In this document: in pieces, positions 1 to 7,168 of the stretch | Numbering within the stretch: the stretch's first letter is position 1 | Layout: each line of letters opens with the position of its first letter | From: a virus | Virus record (IMG/VR): IMGVR_UViG_3300013126_000209 | Location: 1-26,099 of that record | Length of the DNA stretch: 26,099 bases | Direction: 5' to 3' (one strand) | The notes under the pieces: model-generated | What the model was told of the DNA's origin: nothing | The model's database searches: none | What the model saw: only the letters and a program-made list of their open reading frames with translations | Program-made: the position numbers and the translations under genes

Positions 1-1530
1 TACATCTCTAAATGCCCAACTTAGTCCTAAGATTAATCTATTGCGTTCACCTCTGCTTAAATTATCAAAGTCTAAGTCCTGTCCTAACTGTGTAATTTCC
101 ACAGTGAGATCATTCTGAAATAATACTTGGTGTGGCAAGCCCATACGATCCAAATAATAACTTAGCCTATTATTAAGATAGTTCAAGTTTTGATCAATAA
201 TCTTTTTACGAATAAAACTATCCTTGCTGGTCAACAATTTAATTAAAAATTCTTGATGATCTTTTATAGCAGTGAGTTCATTGACACGATCCCAATTGAT
301 TTCTTCCATGGCTGTATTGCGTAGTTCATCAATTTGTTCTTGATATGGATCGGTTTCTTCACTGCGTCGTAGTAGAGTATCTTCTAATGTTTTAAGATTG
401 TTTTGATGCTTTAGAGCCTCTTCCACAGTGTCATAAAAAGTTTCTGGCCTACCATTTATATCACCAATTTCATTTAATTCACTGATCACAAGTTCTAATT
501 TTTGTCCTACACTTTCCATATAGAGTGCTGATTCACTTACACTTTTTTGAGCAGCCTTTTTCATTTCTTTATGTTGGGCATCGTGAATTGGATTGTTACA
601 CTTGGGACAATTATGAGTTGCCAAGTCTTCTACTTCCTTAACAAACTTCTTCCAATTCTTTTCAGCCTGCATTAGAGCAGTCTCAAGAGTAGCACTTTCC
701 TTGTTCAAACTACTGATACGATTGCTTAGGTCAAGATAACTTTTAAGACGTTTATGCTGCCCTAATTCTTCCTCAATATCTATATTTTGTAGTTCCTCAA
801 TATTAGATGCCAATTTTTCAATGTCATCTTGTTGCTGTTTACTCCAAGCCCTCTGTTTTGATTGTAGGCTGAGAATACTTTGCTCAATACGATCATTACT
901 TTTCTTAGTGGCTTCAATATTGGCAGTTTCTTGCTGTATAGCTTCCTTACTTTGTCTAACTAATTCTTTCAGTGCATCACTTTTTTCACTGAGTAAGGTA
1001 ATGCCCAACAATTGCTCAATGATCATGCGTTGGTCAGCAGCCCTCATACTTAGAAAAGGCTCTGTGTAAGTGTTTAGAGCAACAATATTTTTAAACATAT
1101 CGTGCGTCATACCCAATAGATCATCCAGATCTTTTTGTGTTTCTCTTACATCACCTTGACTTTCATCAATAATTTCCTGTTCTTCACCATTGATATAGAA
1201 CTTAAAAACATTGGGCCTACGTCCACGTTCTACTTTATAGGTAGTGCCATTCTTTTCAAAGTTCAGCGTGACCAACATATTTTTATTATTGGTCTTGTTG
1301 ACGAGATTATCCTTCTTGATGTTGGTCAGTGCCTGTCCAAAAAGAGCGTAGCTTAGAGCATTAATGATGGTAGTTTTACCTGTACCATTACGACTGCCAC
1401 TGTCATCCCCACCTTGATCCAGATTCTCGCCCAAGACCAATGTCAGTTGTTCCTTACAAAAATCTACAGCTTGAGTATTATTACCCACGCTCATAAAATT
1501 TCTAACGGTTAAGTCTTTTATTTTTATCAT
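1..1530 (-). CDS. 46: Recombination endonuclease subunit gp46 (SbcC/Rad50-like ATPase), C-terminus cut by window edge
   Basis: This is the ATPase subunit of the phage Mre11/Rad50-type nuclease, which processes DNA ends for recombination-dependent replication and helps degrade host DNA. Reading down from the ATG at 1530-1528 gives 510 residues with no stop. Visible parts are the N-terminal strand MIKIKDLTVRNF; a Walker A ending RNGTGKTT (residues 47-54) with an acidic/Gly spacer after GEN (35-37); a long charged coiled-coil centre with a zinc-hook CPKC at 308-311; and the ABC signature LSRGER at 491-496. Walker B lies beyond the window; T4 gp46 is 560 residues, so roughly 50 are missing. The start overlaps the gp47 stop as ATGA and has little Shine-Dalgarno sequence of its own, so translation is probably coupled to gp47. 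The family call is very secure. Confidence 0.95.
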   Translation of the reverse strand, partial: MIKIKDLTVRNFMSVGNNTQAVDFCKEQLTLVLGENLDQGGDDSGSRNGTGKTTIINALSYALFGQALTNIKKDNLVNKTNNKNMLVTLNFEKNGTTYKVERGRRPNVFKFYINGEEQEIIDESQGDVRETQKDLDDLLGMTHDMFKNIVALNTYTEPFLSMRAADQRMIIEQLLGITLLSEKSDALKELVRQSKEAIQQETANIEATKKSNDRIEQSILSLQSKQRAWSKQQQDDIEKLASNIEELQNIDIEEELGQHKRLKSYLDLSNRISSLNKESATLETALMQAEKNWKKFVKEVEDLATHNCPKCNNPIHDAQHKEMKKAAQKSVSESALYMESVGQKLELVISELNEIGDINGRPETFYDTVEEALKHQNNLKTLEDTLLRRSEETDPYQEQIDELRNTAMEEINWDRVNELTAIKDHQEFLIKLLTSKDSFIRKKIIDQNLNYLNNRLSYYLDRMGLPHQVLFQNDLTVEITQLGQDLDFDNLSRGERNRLILGLSWAFRDV

Positions 1531-2537
1531 ATATTTTTATAGATATCCATAAGAAGTTTAATATTATACGTGTCACTTTCTAAACTTGTCAACTGATTTA
1601 TTACAATTTGGTCTAAACTTTCAAACGCTGTAATTTCTAAATCGCTATTAATTTCAACATCACGTTTTTCAGGAATCAGTGTAAGTTCACGAATGTCATA
1701 ATTTCCAATAAAATCTTCTTTGATCAAACTGCCCTCCTCATAACTAATAGGTATGTCCAATGTTACTCTAAGATGTTGTTTAGGTTTGATTAGTGTATCT
1801 TTTTCATCAATTAGCCTACTTAATGAGATAGTTCTAAAGGTAGGTTGACTGGGCCAAGCATAATACTCAGGCTCGCCACCCCACTCTAAGATCATCATAC
1901 CTCGGTCATCATCCCAAGCATCAGCATAGTTATGTGGAAAGGCATTGCCAATATAGTGCATATTCTGTTTATTTTGGCGTTTATGAAAATGACCACTCAG
2001 GCCAATTTCATATTTTTTAAATTGGCTCAACTGTATTTCACCATGATCAGGCATTTGTACCATGGCGTTCATAAAGAAACTGGGCAGTTCAAAGTGACCA
2101 AAGATATAACGTGCATCTTTCTTACCCACAGTTTTCCACTCATCACCTACGAGCCACGGACACATAGTAACTTCACCTTGTGTCATAGGTTTGTGTACAA
2201 CGGTGATACCTGGTATATATTTGCCAAACTCTACACTATGAATATCTCGTTTATCTTTATAGTAAAGATCATGATTTCCAGGAAAGAAGTAGAAATGATC
2301 AAATGCTTGGCCCAGTTTTTCTAAACTTCTAAGGCTATAATCCATAGTAACAATATTAAGACTGTTACGATTATGATGCCAGTCACCAAGAAAAAATCCA
2401 GTATCACAACCATTCTCTTTAGCAGTTTTAATAAACCAATCTACAAAATCCTCACAATCTTGATTATGTACTTGACTGTTAGACTTTAGACCAAAGTGTA
2501 TGTCTGTAAAAAATGCTGCCTTTTTAAACAAACTCAT
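1527..2537 (-). CDS. 47: Recombination endonuclease subunit gp47 (SbcD/Mre11-like nuclease)
   Basis: This is the metallophosphoesterase nuclease that pairs with gp46. At 336 residues it is about the length of T4 gp47. The Mre11 motifs appear in order: DIH (D12, H14), GDWHHNR at 51-57, GNHD at 87-90, GHFE at 147-150 and SGHFHKR at 181-187. These supply the Asp, His and Asn ligands of a two-metal centre. The C-terminal third has no motif I recognise and probably contacts gp46, as in the family. The ATG at 2537 overlaps the TGA of gp55 (ATGA) and follows a purine-rich AAAGAGAAGAAGA stretch. The TGA at 1529-1527 overlaps the gp46 start in the same way. The order gp55-gp47-gp46 with two such overlaps implies one mRNA and matched expression of the two nuclease subunits. 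Confidence 0.94.
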   Translation of the reverse strand: MSLFKKAAFFTDIHFGLKSNSQVHNQDCEDFVDWFIKTAKENGCDTGFFLGDWHHNRNSLNIVTMDYSLRSLEKLGQAFDHFYFFPGNHDLYYKDKRDIHSVEFGKYIPGITVVHKPMTQGEVTMCPWLVGDEWKTVGKKDARYIFGHFELPSFFMNAMVQMPDHGEIQLSQFKKYEIGLSGHFHKRQNKQNMHYIGNAFPHNYADAWDDDRGMMILEWGGEPEYYAWPSQPTFRTISLSRLIDEKDTLIKPKQHLRVTLDIPISYEEGSLIKEDFIGNYDIRELTLIPEKRDVEINSDLEITAFESLDQIVINQLTSLESDTYNIKLLMDIYKNI

Positions 2538-3355
2538 TCTTCTTCTCTTTCATACCTTTTCAAGCTGGCTGTGTGTTCAGCATTGCTAGTTCTAGTATAA
2601 CTAGGTGTCATATCATTCATTTCTAAAATGTCATCCCTAATATTTTGATTACGTTTTTCAATATTGATTATTCGAACGAAACTATTAGTAACAGCAGCAG
2701 TAAAATAAGCAAAAGGATTGTTCGATTTGGCTTCATTAAATTGTAGTCCTACCTGTGTAAGTTGTAGTATGGCCTGTGCTCTCATTTCATCATTGTAAGT
2801 ATAGCCACGCACATTGCCACGAGTAGCATAACGTTCACATAGTTTCATATACATACGAGCTAAGGTATTGGTTATTTGTCCATGATCCTTATTAAACTTG
2901 CCGCTTTTTACACCGCCCTTCCAATGACTTTTTCCAACGCAGATTAGTTCATCATTTTCATCAAACTTCCAATGTTGGAACGGGGGAAAGTTTACACGAT
3001 CGTGTCCATCTGCTTCAGTTTTTTGATTTTTCTTACGTGTTTTATTCACAGGAATATGTTCATAGGTCATAATCCTAAAAATCAAGTCAGTCTTAGCCAT
3101 TTTTTTATAATCAATTTCACATTCAGCCTGTTTTACCTTTTCACCTGCTTCTTTACGACGCTGATAATCCTGATCACCTAAACGTTTAGCACGATTTCGT
3201 TTTGCCTCAGCTACGGTTCTGATATTAATTTTATCCAAACTGGTCAAAATAATATCATATTGATGATATTCTGGCTTACTAAAACTGCTGTAAGTATTTT
3301 TACTTTTATGTATTTCTTCTAGTAAATCTTTGTTATTAAGATAATTTACACTCAT
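2534..3355 (-). CDS. 55: Late-transcription sigma factor gp55, with long internal insertion
   Basis: gp55 is the small sigma factor that directs host RNA polymerase to phage late promoters and, in T4, works with the sliding clamp. Two blocks resemble T4 gp55. One is the N-terminal NYLNNKDLLEEI (residues 4-15; T4 has YVNNKELLQAI). The other is about residues 184-240, including GYTYNDEMRAQAIL, NPFAYFTAAVTNSFVRII and EKR, which matches the sigma region 2-like block of T4. Between them lie about 120 residues, rich in Lys/Arg and aromatics, that make this protein 273 residues against 185 in T4. The T4 clamp-binding tail SLDFLYE is not obvious; the end here is SLKRYEREEE. The ATG at 3355 follows a clear TAGGAGAGGA ribosome site and a strong-looking sigma70-type promoter. 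It leads the gp55-gp47-gp46 operon. Confidence 0.88.
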   Translation of the reverse strand: MSVNYLNNKDLLEEIHKSKNTYSSFSKPEYHQYDIILTSLDKINIRTVAEAKRNRAKRLGDQDYQRRKEAGEKVKQAECEIDYKKMAKTDLIFRIMTYEHIPVNKTRKKNQKTEADGHDRVNFPPFQHWKFDENDELICVGKSHWKGGVKSGKFNKDHGQITNTLARMYMKLCERYATRGNVRGYTYNDEMRAQAILQLTQVGLQFNEAKSNNPFAYFTAAVTNSFVRIINIEKRNQNIRDDILEMNDMTPSYTRTSNAEHTASLKRYEREEE

Positions 3356-3360
3356 TGAGT

Positions 3361-3370
3361 AGTCCTCTCC
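3361..3370 (-). promoter_or_regulatory. Ribosome binding site of gp55
   Basis: The minus strand reads TTTAGGAGAGGACTACTCA just before the ATG at 3355. AGGAG and GAGG match the anti-Shine-Dalgarno closely at 6-10 bases spacing. This is the best ribosome site in the minus-strand operon and it decides the start. Confidence 0.65.
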
Positions 3371-3377
3371 TAAAGTT

Positions 3378-3406
3378 ATTATAAACTACGCACATTTAAA
3401 AGTCAA
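3378..3406 (-). promoter_or_regulatory. Sigma70-type promoter for the gp55-gp47-gp46 operon
   Basis: On the minus strand the -35 box TTGACT (3406-3401) and the -10 box TATAAT (3383-3378) are separated by exactly 17 bases. This is one mismatch from the bacterial vegetative consensus at optimal spacing. Transcription would begin near 3371, giving a leader of about 16 bases that contains the gp55 ribosome site. It should therefore be read by unmodified host polymerase, so that gp55 is made before late genes. Confidence 0.68.
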
Positions 3407-3413
3407 ATAAATA
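3406..3413 (+). promoter_or_regulatory. T4-like late promoter box upstream of the baseplate operon
   Basis: AATAAATA matches the T4 late consensus TATAAATA at 7 of 8 positions. Late promoters in this phage group need only this -10 element, recognised by gp55. Start of transcription would fall near 3419-3420, leaving a very short leader with the AAGGGG ribosome site (3420-3425) six bases before the ATG at 3432. Its first base overlaps the -35 box of the opposing promoter. AT-rich DNA produces such boxes by chance, but the position, directly before the first late gene, supports it. Confidence 0.5.
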
Positions 3414-3431
3414 TTTGCCAAGGGGAACAAT

Positions 3432-4457
3432 ATGCCAATACCAGGAATATCAAGCGTAATAGGTGCTGTAACAGGTGGTGTATCAGGCGCAATAAATGGT
3501 GCAATATCAGGTGCAGCTGGTAAATTAGCCGGTGCAGTTAACGGCGCTGCTGGTGGACTAGTCAGTGCTTTACGAAGTGTTAATATTCCATTAAATGCCG
3601 AAGCCTTTACACCAAAAGCAGACACTAAGCCACAACAAGGTGCAGGAGGTGATGCTGCTGACTGGCGTGTTAGATTAAGTTTTCCCAATGACGTAGCGGA
3701 GTTTGCAGGTAGTCCAGTATTTACTCCTTTAAAAGAAGCAGGTGGGCTAATTTTTCCTTATACTCCCACGATCAGTATTAATTCTACAGCAAATTATACA
3801 GAAAGCCCAGTTACACATCAAAATTATCAATTTGTCAGTTATGCTAATAGTAGAGTTAGTGAAATTAGTATCAGTGGTGATTTTTATGTTGAAGATGCTG
3901 TACAGGCTAGATATTGGTTGTCCTGTGTTCATTTTTTACGCAGTGTGACTAAAATGTTTGTGGGTTCTGATCAACGTGCAGGTAATCCACCAATTCTACT
4001 TTATTTTAATGCTTATGGTGATTTTGTTTTTAGAGATGTGCCTGTAGTAGTAAAAAGTTTTAGTATGACATTACCCAAAGAGGTTGATTATATAAGAACT
4101 AATATAAATGGTATAGGTGCAAGTGTAGGAAATTTTGGAGGCGGTGATCCTACTGGTTCAATTGGAGGTCTAGCCAATACTATGGCAGGGATAGCCAGTG
4201 CAGCAGGTGCCACACAAGCAGCAGCAGCTATGAAAAGTGTGGCAAATATAGCTAATGTACTTTCAGGTGGTGGTAAATCACCAAATAGTAATGCTAGTTC
4301 AGGCAGTGCTAATATCAATACTGAAAATGATAGCCATGTTCCTACTCAAAGTACATTAAACATGACACTATTACCAATTTATAGTAGAACAAGAGTTAGA
4401 AAATTTAGTTTAGAAACATTTGTAAATGGTGGATATGTAAAGGACGGATTTATCTAA
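3432..4457 (+). CDS. 48: Baseplate tail-tube cap/initiator protein, gp48-like
   Basis: This is probably the protein that caps the centre of the baseplate and starts tail-tube polymerisation, as T4 gp48 and gp54 do. It has 341 residues against 364 for T4 gp48. The N-terminus (residues 1-45) is an Ala/Gly-rich segment with repeated GAxxGA patterns. A compact conserved-looking core follows at about 77-230, with DWRVRLSFP, FPYTPTISI, NSRVSEISISGDF, YWLSCVHFLRSVTKMF and NAYGDFVFRDVPVV. A Gly/Ser/Ala linker (about 237-292) leads to a terminal LLPIYSRTRVRKFSLETF block. The core matches my memory of T4-like marine phage proteins labelled gp48, but exact assignment between gp48 and gp54 is uncertain. 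The ATG has AAGGGG six bases upstream. The stop shares one base with the start of gp53. Confidence 0.6.
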   Translation: MPIPGISSVIGAVTGGVSGAINGAISGAAGKLAGAVNGAAGGLVSALRSVNIPLNAEAFTPKADTKPQQGAGGDAADWRVRLSFPNDVAEFAGSPVFTPLKEAGGLIFPYTPTISINSTANYTESPVTHQNYQFVSYANSRVSEISISGDFYVEDAVQARYWLSCVHFLRSVTKMFVGSDQRAGNPPILLYFNAYGDFVFRDVPVVVKSFSMTLPKEVDYIRTNINGIGASVGNFGGGDPTGSIGGLANTMAGIASAAGATQAAAAMKSVANIANVLSGGGKSPNSNASSGSANINTENDSHVPTQSTLNMTLLPIYSRTRVRKFSLETFVNGGYVKDGFI

Positions 4458-4756
4458 TGGCCACATATACTTCAAATAGTCCATATTTCGATACTTTAAT
4501 AACAAATAATGCTTTAGATATTTTAAGTATTAGGCCAGTTAGTGCAGAGAGTGATGACTTCTTATATACTATAGAAAGTCAATATGCCCTAAGGCCTGAC
4601 TTATTAGCTTTTGATATCTATGGAACACCATCATTGTGGTGGGTCTTCATACAAAGAAATTTAAATGTGCTACAAGATCCTATATTTGATTTTGTTCCAG
4701 GTGTACAAATCTATTTGCCTAAAAAGAGTAGTCTAATAAGGGTACTAGGAATATAA
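4457..4756 (+). CDS. 53: Baseplate wedge subunit gp53
   Basis: gp53 bridges neighbouring baseplate wedges in T4. The family signature is plain at residues 43-66: YALRPDLLAFDIYGTPSLWW, the conserved arginine-proline-aspartate, tyrosine-glycine-threonine and double-tryptophan pattern. A LysM-like end follows with DPIFDFVPGVQIYLP at 74-88. At 99 residues it is about half of T4 gp53 (196), keeping the wedge core and lacking extra domains. The ATG overlaps the gp48-like stop by one base, and the next gene begins one base after the stop at 4756. A ribosome-site candidate AAAGGA lies 12 bases upstream, so coupling is likely. Confidence 0.88.
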   Translation: MATYTSNSPYFDTLITNNALDILSIRPVSAESDDFLYTIESQYALRPDLLAFDIYGTPSLWWVFIQRNLNVLQDPIFDFVPGVQIYLPKKSSLIRVLGI

Positions 4757-4757
4757 C

Positions 4758-7160
4758 ATGGCCTTATTGAACAATATTGTAAAAGGTGCAGTAGTAGCCG
4801 CAGCTGGTGCGGCAGTTGTCAAAACATTAGGTAACACCAATGTAGTAGGTGACTTAAAAAATGCTGCTCAAAATTTAGGTGGACAATTAGATAAACTAAA
4901 ACAACTGCCCAACGGTGATTTAAGCCAAGTAGTAAACAAAGTACCTGGACAAGTGATCAGTGATCTAGCACAAGGCATAGTAGGTGGTTTAGTTAATGTA
5001 CCGAAAACAAAAATATTAACTGGCTTAGCTGAAGAAGAAGTCATTGAATTAGATATAAAAGAAAGACCATTTGCTAATATATTACAAAATTACGCCAGTG
5101 TAAATTATAATTGGACCATGAGTGTATTAACGCCAAATCAAGTAAATTTTCCAGATGAAAGTTACAAAAAAGGCATATTAGGTGATATAATTTTTAAATC
5201 TGCTAGTGCAGATCCTGAAAATCGAATACCTTTACCTGACTATGGTAGTACAAGCAAAAAGAGTGTAGATGCCAACCCAGAAGGTAAGTTTGACTTTTTT
5301 ATAGATAATGTAAAAATAAATGGTGTAATGGGCTTAGACGTTCACACAAAGAATACTAATGCTGCTACAATGACTTTTGATATTTTTGAACCTTATAGTT
5401 TAGGATTATTTTTTCAAAGCTTAATGATGGCAGCAAAACGTAACGGGTATGAAAATTGGGTTATTATGCCTATTTTATTAACTTTAGAATTCAAAGGACA
5501 CTATAGCCCAGATACACATTTTATAGACTATTCAGTGGCTAAAAGACATTTTCCTTTAAAACTTACAAATATTCAAATGCGTGTAACTGAACGTGGAAGT
5601 CAATATGAAGTGCAAGCAGTGGCTTGGAATGATGAAGCATATAGTGATGCTATTAGTAGGATCAAAACGGATATGGATTTACAAGGTGCTACCGTTCAAG
5701 AAATGTTACAAACTGGTCCTTATAGTTTGCAATCAATATATAACAAAACATTACAAGAACTAGCAAAAAAGAATGACATCCCAACACCAGATCGAATATT
5801 AATATTATTTCCTAAAAGTACAAGTTCAGCTCGTAATACAGGTGGTGCTGGTGATGACAATAGTAGACCGAAAACAGCAACAACCTCAGGAGGGGGAGTG
5901 GGCGGCGACATATTTAAAACATTAGGTGTAGAATTAGGTGATGATGGTTATAATTATGTTCAAAAAGATAACGTAAATGATGTAGGTAAAGCTAGTATAG
6001 GATTTACAGATAGACGTAAAATACAAGGTATATTCGGTGAAGATAATGTGGTATGGGATGATGCAGCCCAAGTATTAAAACGTGGCAATATTAAAATATT
6101 AAAAGATAAAGGTACAGCACATTTTAAACAGAGTACAATAATACCTAATATTTTAAATGAAATAATTAGTAGCAGTAATTATGGTATAGAGGCACTTAAA
6201 CCTGGTAATATTTCTAAACCAAAAGGTATGATACAATGGTATAAAATAAGCAGCAAACAATATCTTTTAGAAACTACAAGCAATATACCAACTACTGGTC
6301 GTAATCCTGTGGTAACTGTATATAGTATAATACCATTTGAAGTGCATCACAGCAGATTTAGTAAAGTGGCTAAAAAACCTCTTGGCGTAGAATATATCAA
6401 AAAGAATGCTCTTAAGCACTATGATTACATTTACACTGGAAAAAACACAGATGTTATAGACTTTCAAATATTATTTCAGAATAGTTTCTATAAAGCCACA
6501 GCCAGTGACGGTAATATTAGTAACGAAGATGAACTACAAAAAAATAAAAATGCTACCGTATCTACCCCTGAAGTACCTAATGCACCACCTCCCAATCCTA
6601 GTAGTTCAAAAGGTGGTAATGATAAAACTAAACAACTTAATCAACAAGACCAAACTAAGCTTAAAAGATCCTTAGGTGGTATACAGCCTCAAGAACGAGG
6701 TACTTTAATAACTAAACAATTCATGGATGCCATATATAATGGCGGTGACATGATTAATGTAAACATGAAAATTTTAGGAGATCCTTTTTATTTAGGTGAT
6801 AGCGGATGGGGGAATTATACTGACACTGGAACTAGTAATAATGATATTAATAGTGATGGTGCTATAAATTATGAAAGAACTGAAATTTATATTAGTGTAG
6901 ATTTTAAAAATCCTACAGATATAAATGGACATGTGTACGATTTTCCTGGACCTAAAGCAGTTCAAGCAATAAGTGGTGTTTATAAAGTAAATTTAGTAGA
7001 GAGTACATTTAACAGAGGTCTGTTCAGTCAAACTTTACAAATGAACAGAATGCCTAACCAAGATATTGATGGTGCAGAAGAACCTACGATATTATTAGAA
7101 CAAAAAGATCCAGATAGTCCACGTGAAATACAGGAAACTGGTTTCAGTGATGTTTTATAG
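4758..7160 (+). CDS. Large baseplate hub candidate (800 residues), possible functional gp27 equivalent
   Basis: I do not recognise this protein with certainty. It sits directly before gp5, the spike that needs a trimeric hub partner (gp27 in T4, 391 residues), which makes a central hub role the best inference. The N-terminus is hydrophobic and Ala-rich (MALLNNIVKGAVVAAAGAAV). Residues about 170-310 contain paired beta-type segments such as FDFFIDNVKINGVMGLDVHT, FDIFEPYSLGLFFQSLM and YEVQAVAWNDEAYSD, a style typical of hub/tube-like proteins. Low-complexity linkers lie near 354-385 (Gly/Ser/Thr/Asp) and 605-632 (Pro/Ser/Lys). The C-terminal part (about 645-800) has VNMKILGDPFYLGDSGW and a final KVNLVESTFNRGLFSQTLQM block. 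An AGGA ribosome site is seven bases before the ATG. The coding call is certain; the hub role is inferred from position. Confidence 0.5.
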   Translation: MALLNNIVKGAVVAAAGAAVVKTLGNTNVVGDLKNAAQNLGGQLDKLKQLPNGDLSQVVNKVPGQVISDLAQGIVGGLVNVPKTKILTGLAEEEVIELDIKERPFANILQNYASVNYNWTMSVLTPNQVNFPDESYKKGILGDIIFKSASADPENRIPLPDYGSTSKKSVDANPEGKFDFFIDNVKINGVMGLDVHTKNTNAATMTFDIFEPYSLGLFFQSLMMAAKRNGYENWVIMPILLTLEFKGHYSPDTHFIDYSVAKRHFPLKLTNIQMRVTERGSQYEVQAVAWNDEAYSDAISRIKTDMDLQGATVQEMLQTGPYSLQSIYNKTLQELAKKNDIPTPDRILILFPKSTSSARNTGGAGDDNSRPKTATTSGGGVGGDIFKTLGVELGDDGYNYVQKDNVNDVGKASIGFTDRRKIQGIFGEDNVVWDDAAQVLKRGNIKILKDKGTAHFKQSTIIPNILNEIISSSNYGIEALKPGNISKPKGMIQWYKISSKQYLLETTSNIPTTGRNPVVTVYSIIPFEVHHSRFSKVAKKPLGVEYIKKNALKHYDYIYTGKNTDVIDFQILFQNSFYKATASDGNISNEDELQKNKNATVSTPEVPNAPPPNPSSSKGGNDKTKQLNQQDQTKLKRSLGGIQPQERGTLITKQFMDAIYNGGDMINVNMKILGDPFYLGDSGWGNYTDTGTSNNDINSDGAINYERTEIYISVDFKNPTDINGHVYDFPGPKAVQAISGVYKVNLVESTFNRGLFSQTLQMNRMPNQDIDGAEEPTILLEQKDPDSPREIQETGFSDVL

Positions 7161-7168
7161 GTAGAAAT

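Noticed and set aside
821-1356. Short plus-strand frames opposite gp46
   Set aside because: They lie antisense to a clear gp46 coding region, are Cys/Leu/Phe-rich low-quality sequence and lack ribosome sites.
1932-2324. 130-residue plus-strand frame opposite gp47
   Set aside because: Antisense to the catalytic part of gp47, whose motifs are intact; no domain is recognisable.
3386-3688. Minus-strand frame of 100 residues rich in Pro/Ala
   Set aside because: It is the complement of the Ala/Gly-rich start of the gp48-like gene; composition alone keeps it open.
4105-4115. Internal TATAAATG-like late promoter match
   Set aside because: Lies mid-gene without a nearby start; such 7-of-8 matches are expected in this AT-rich DNA.
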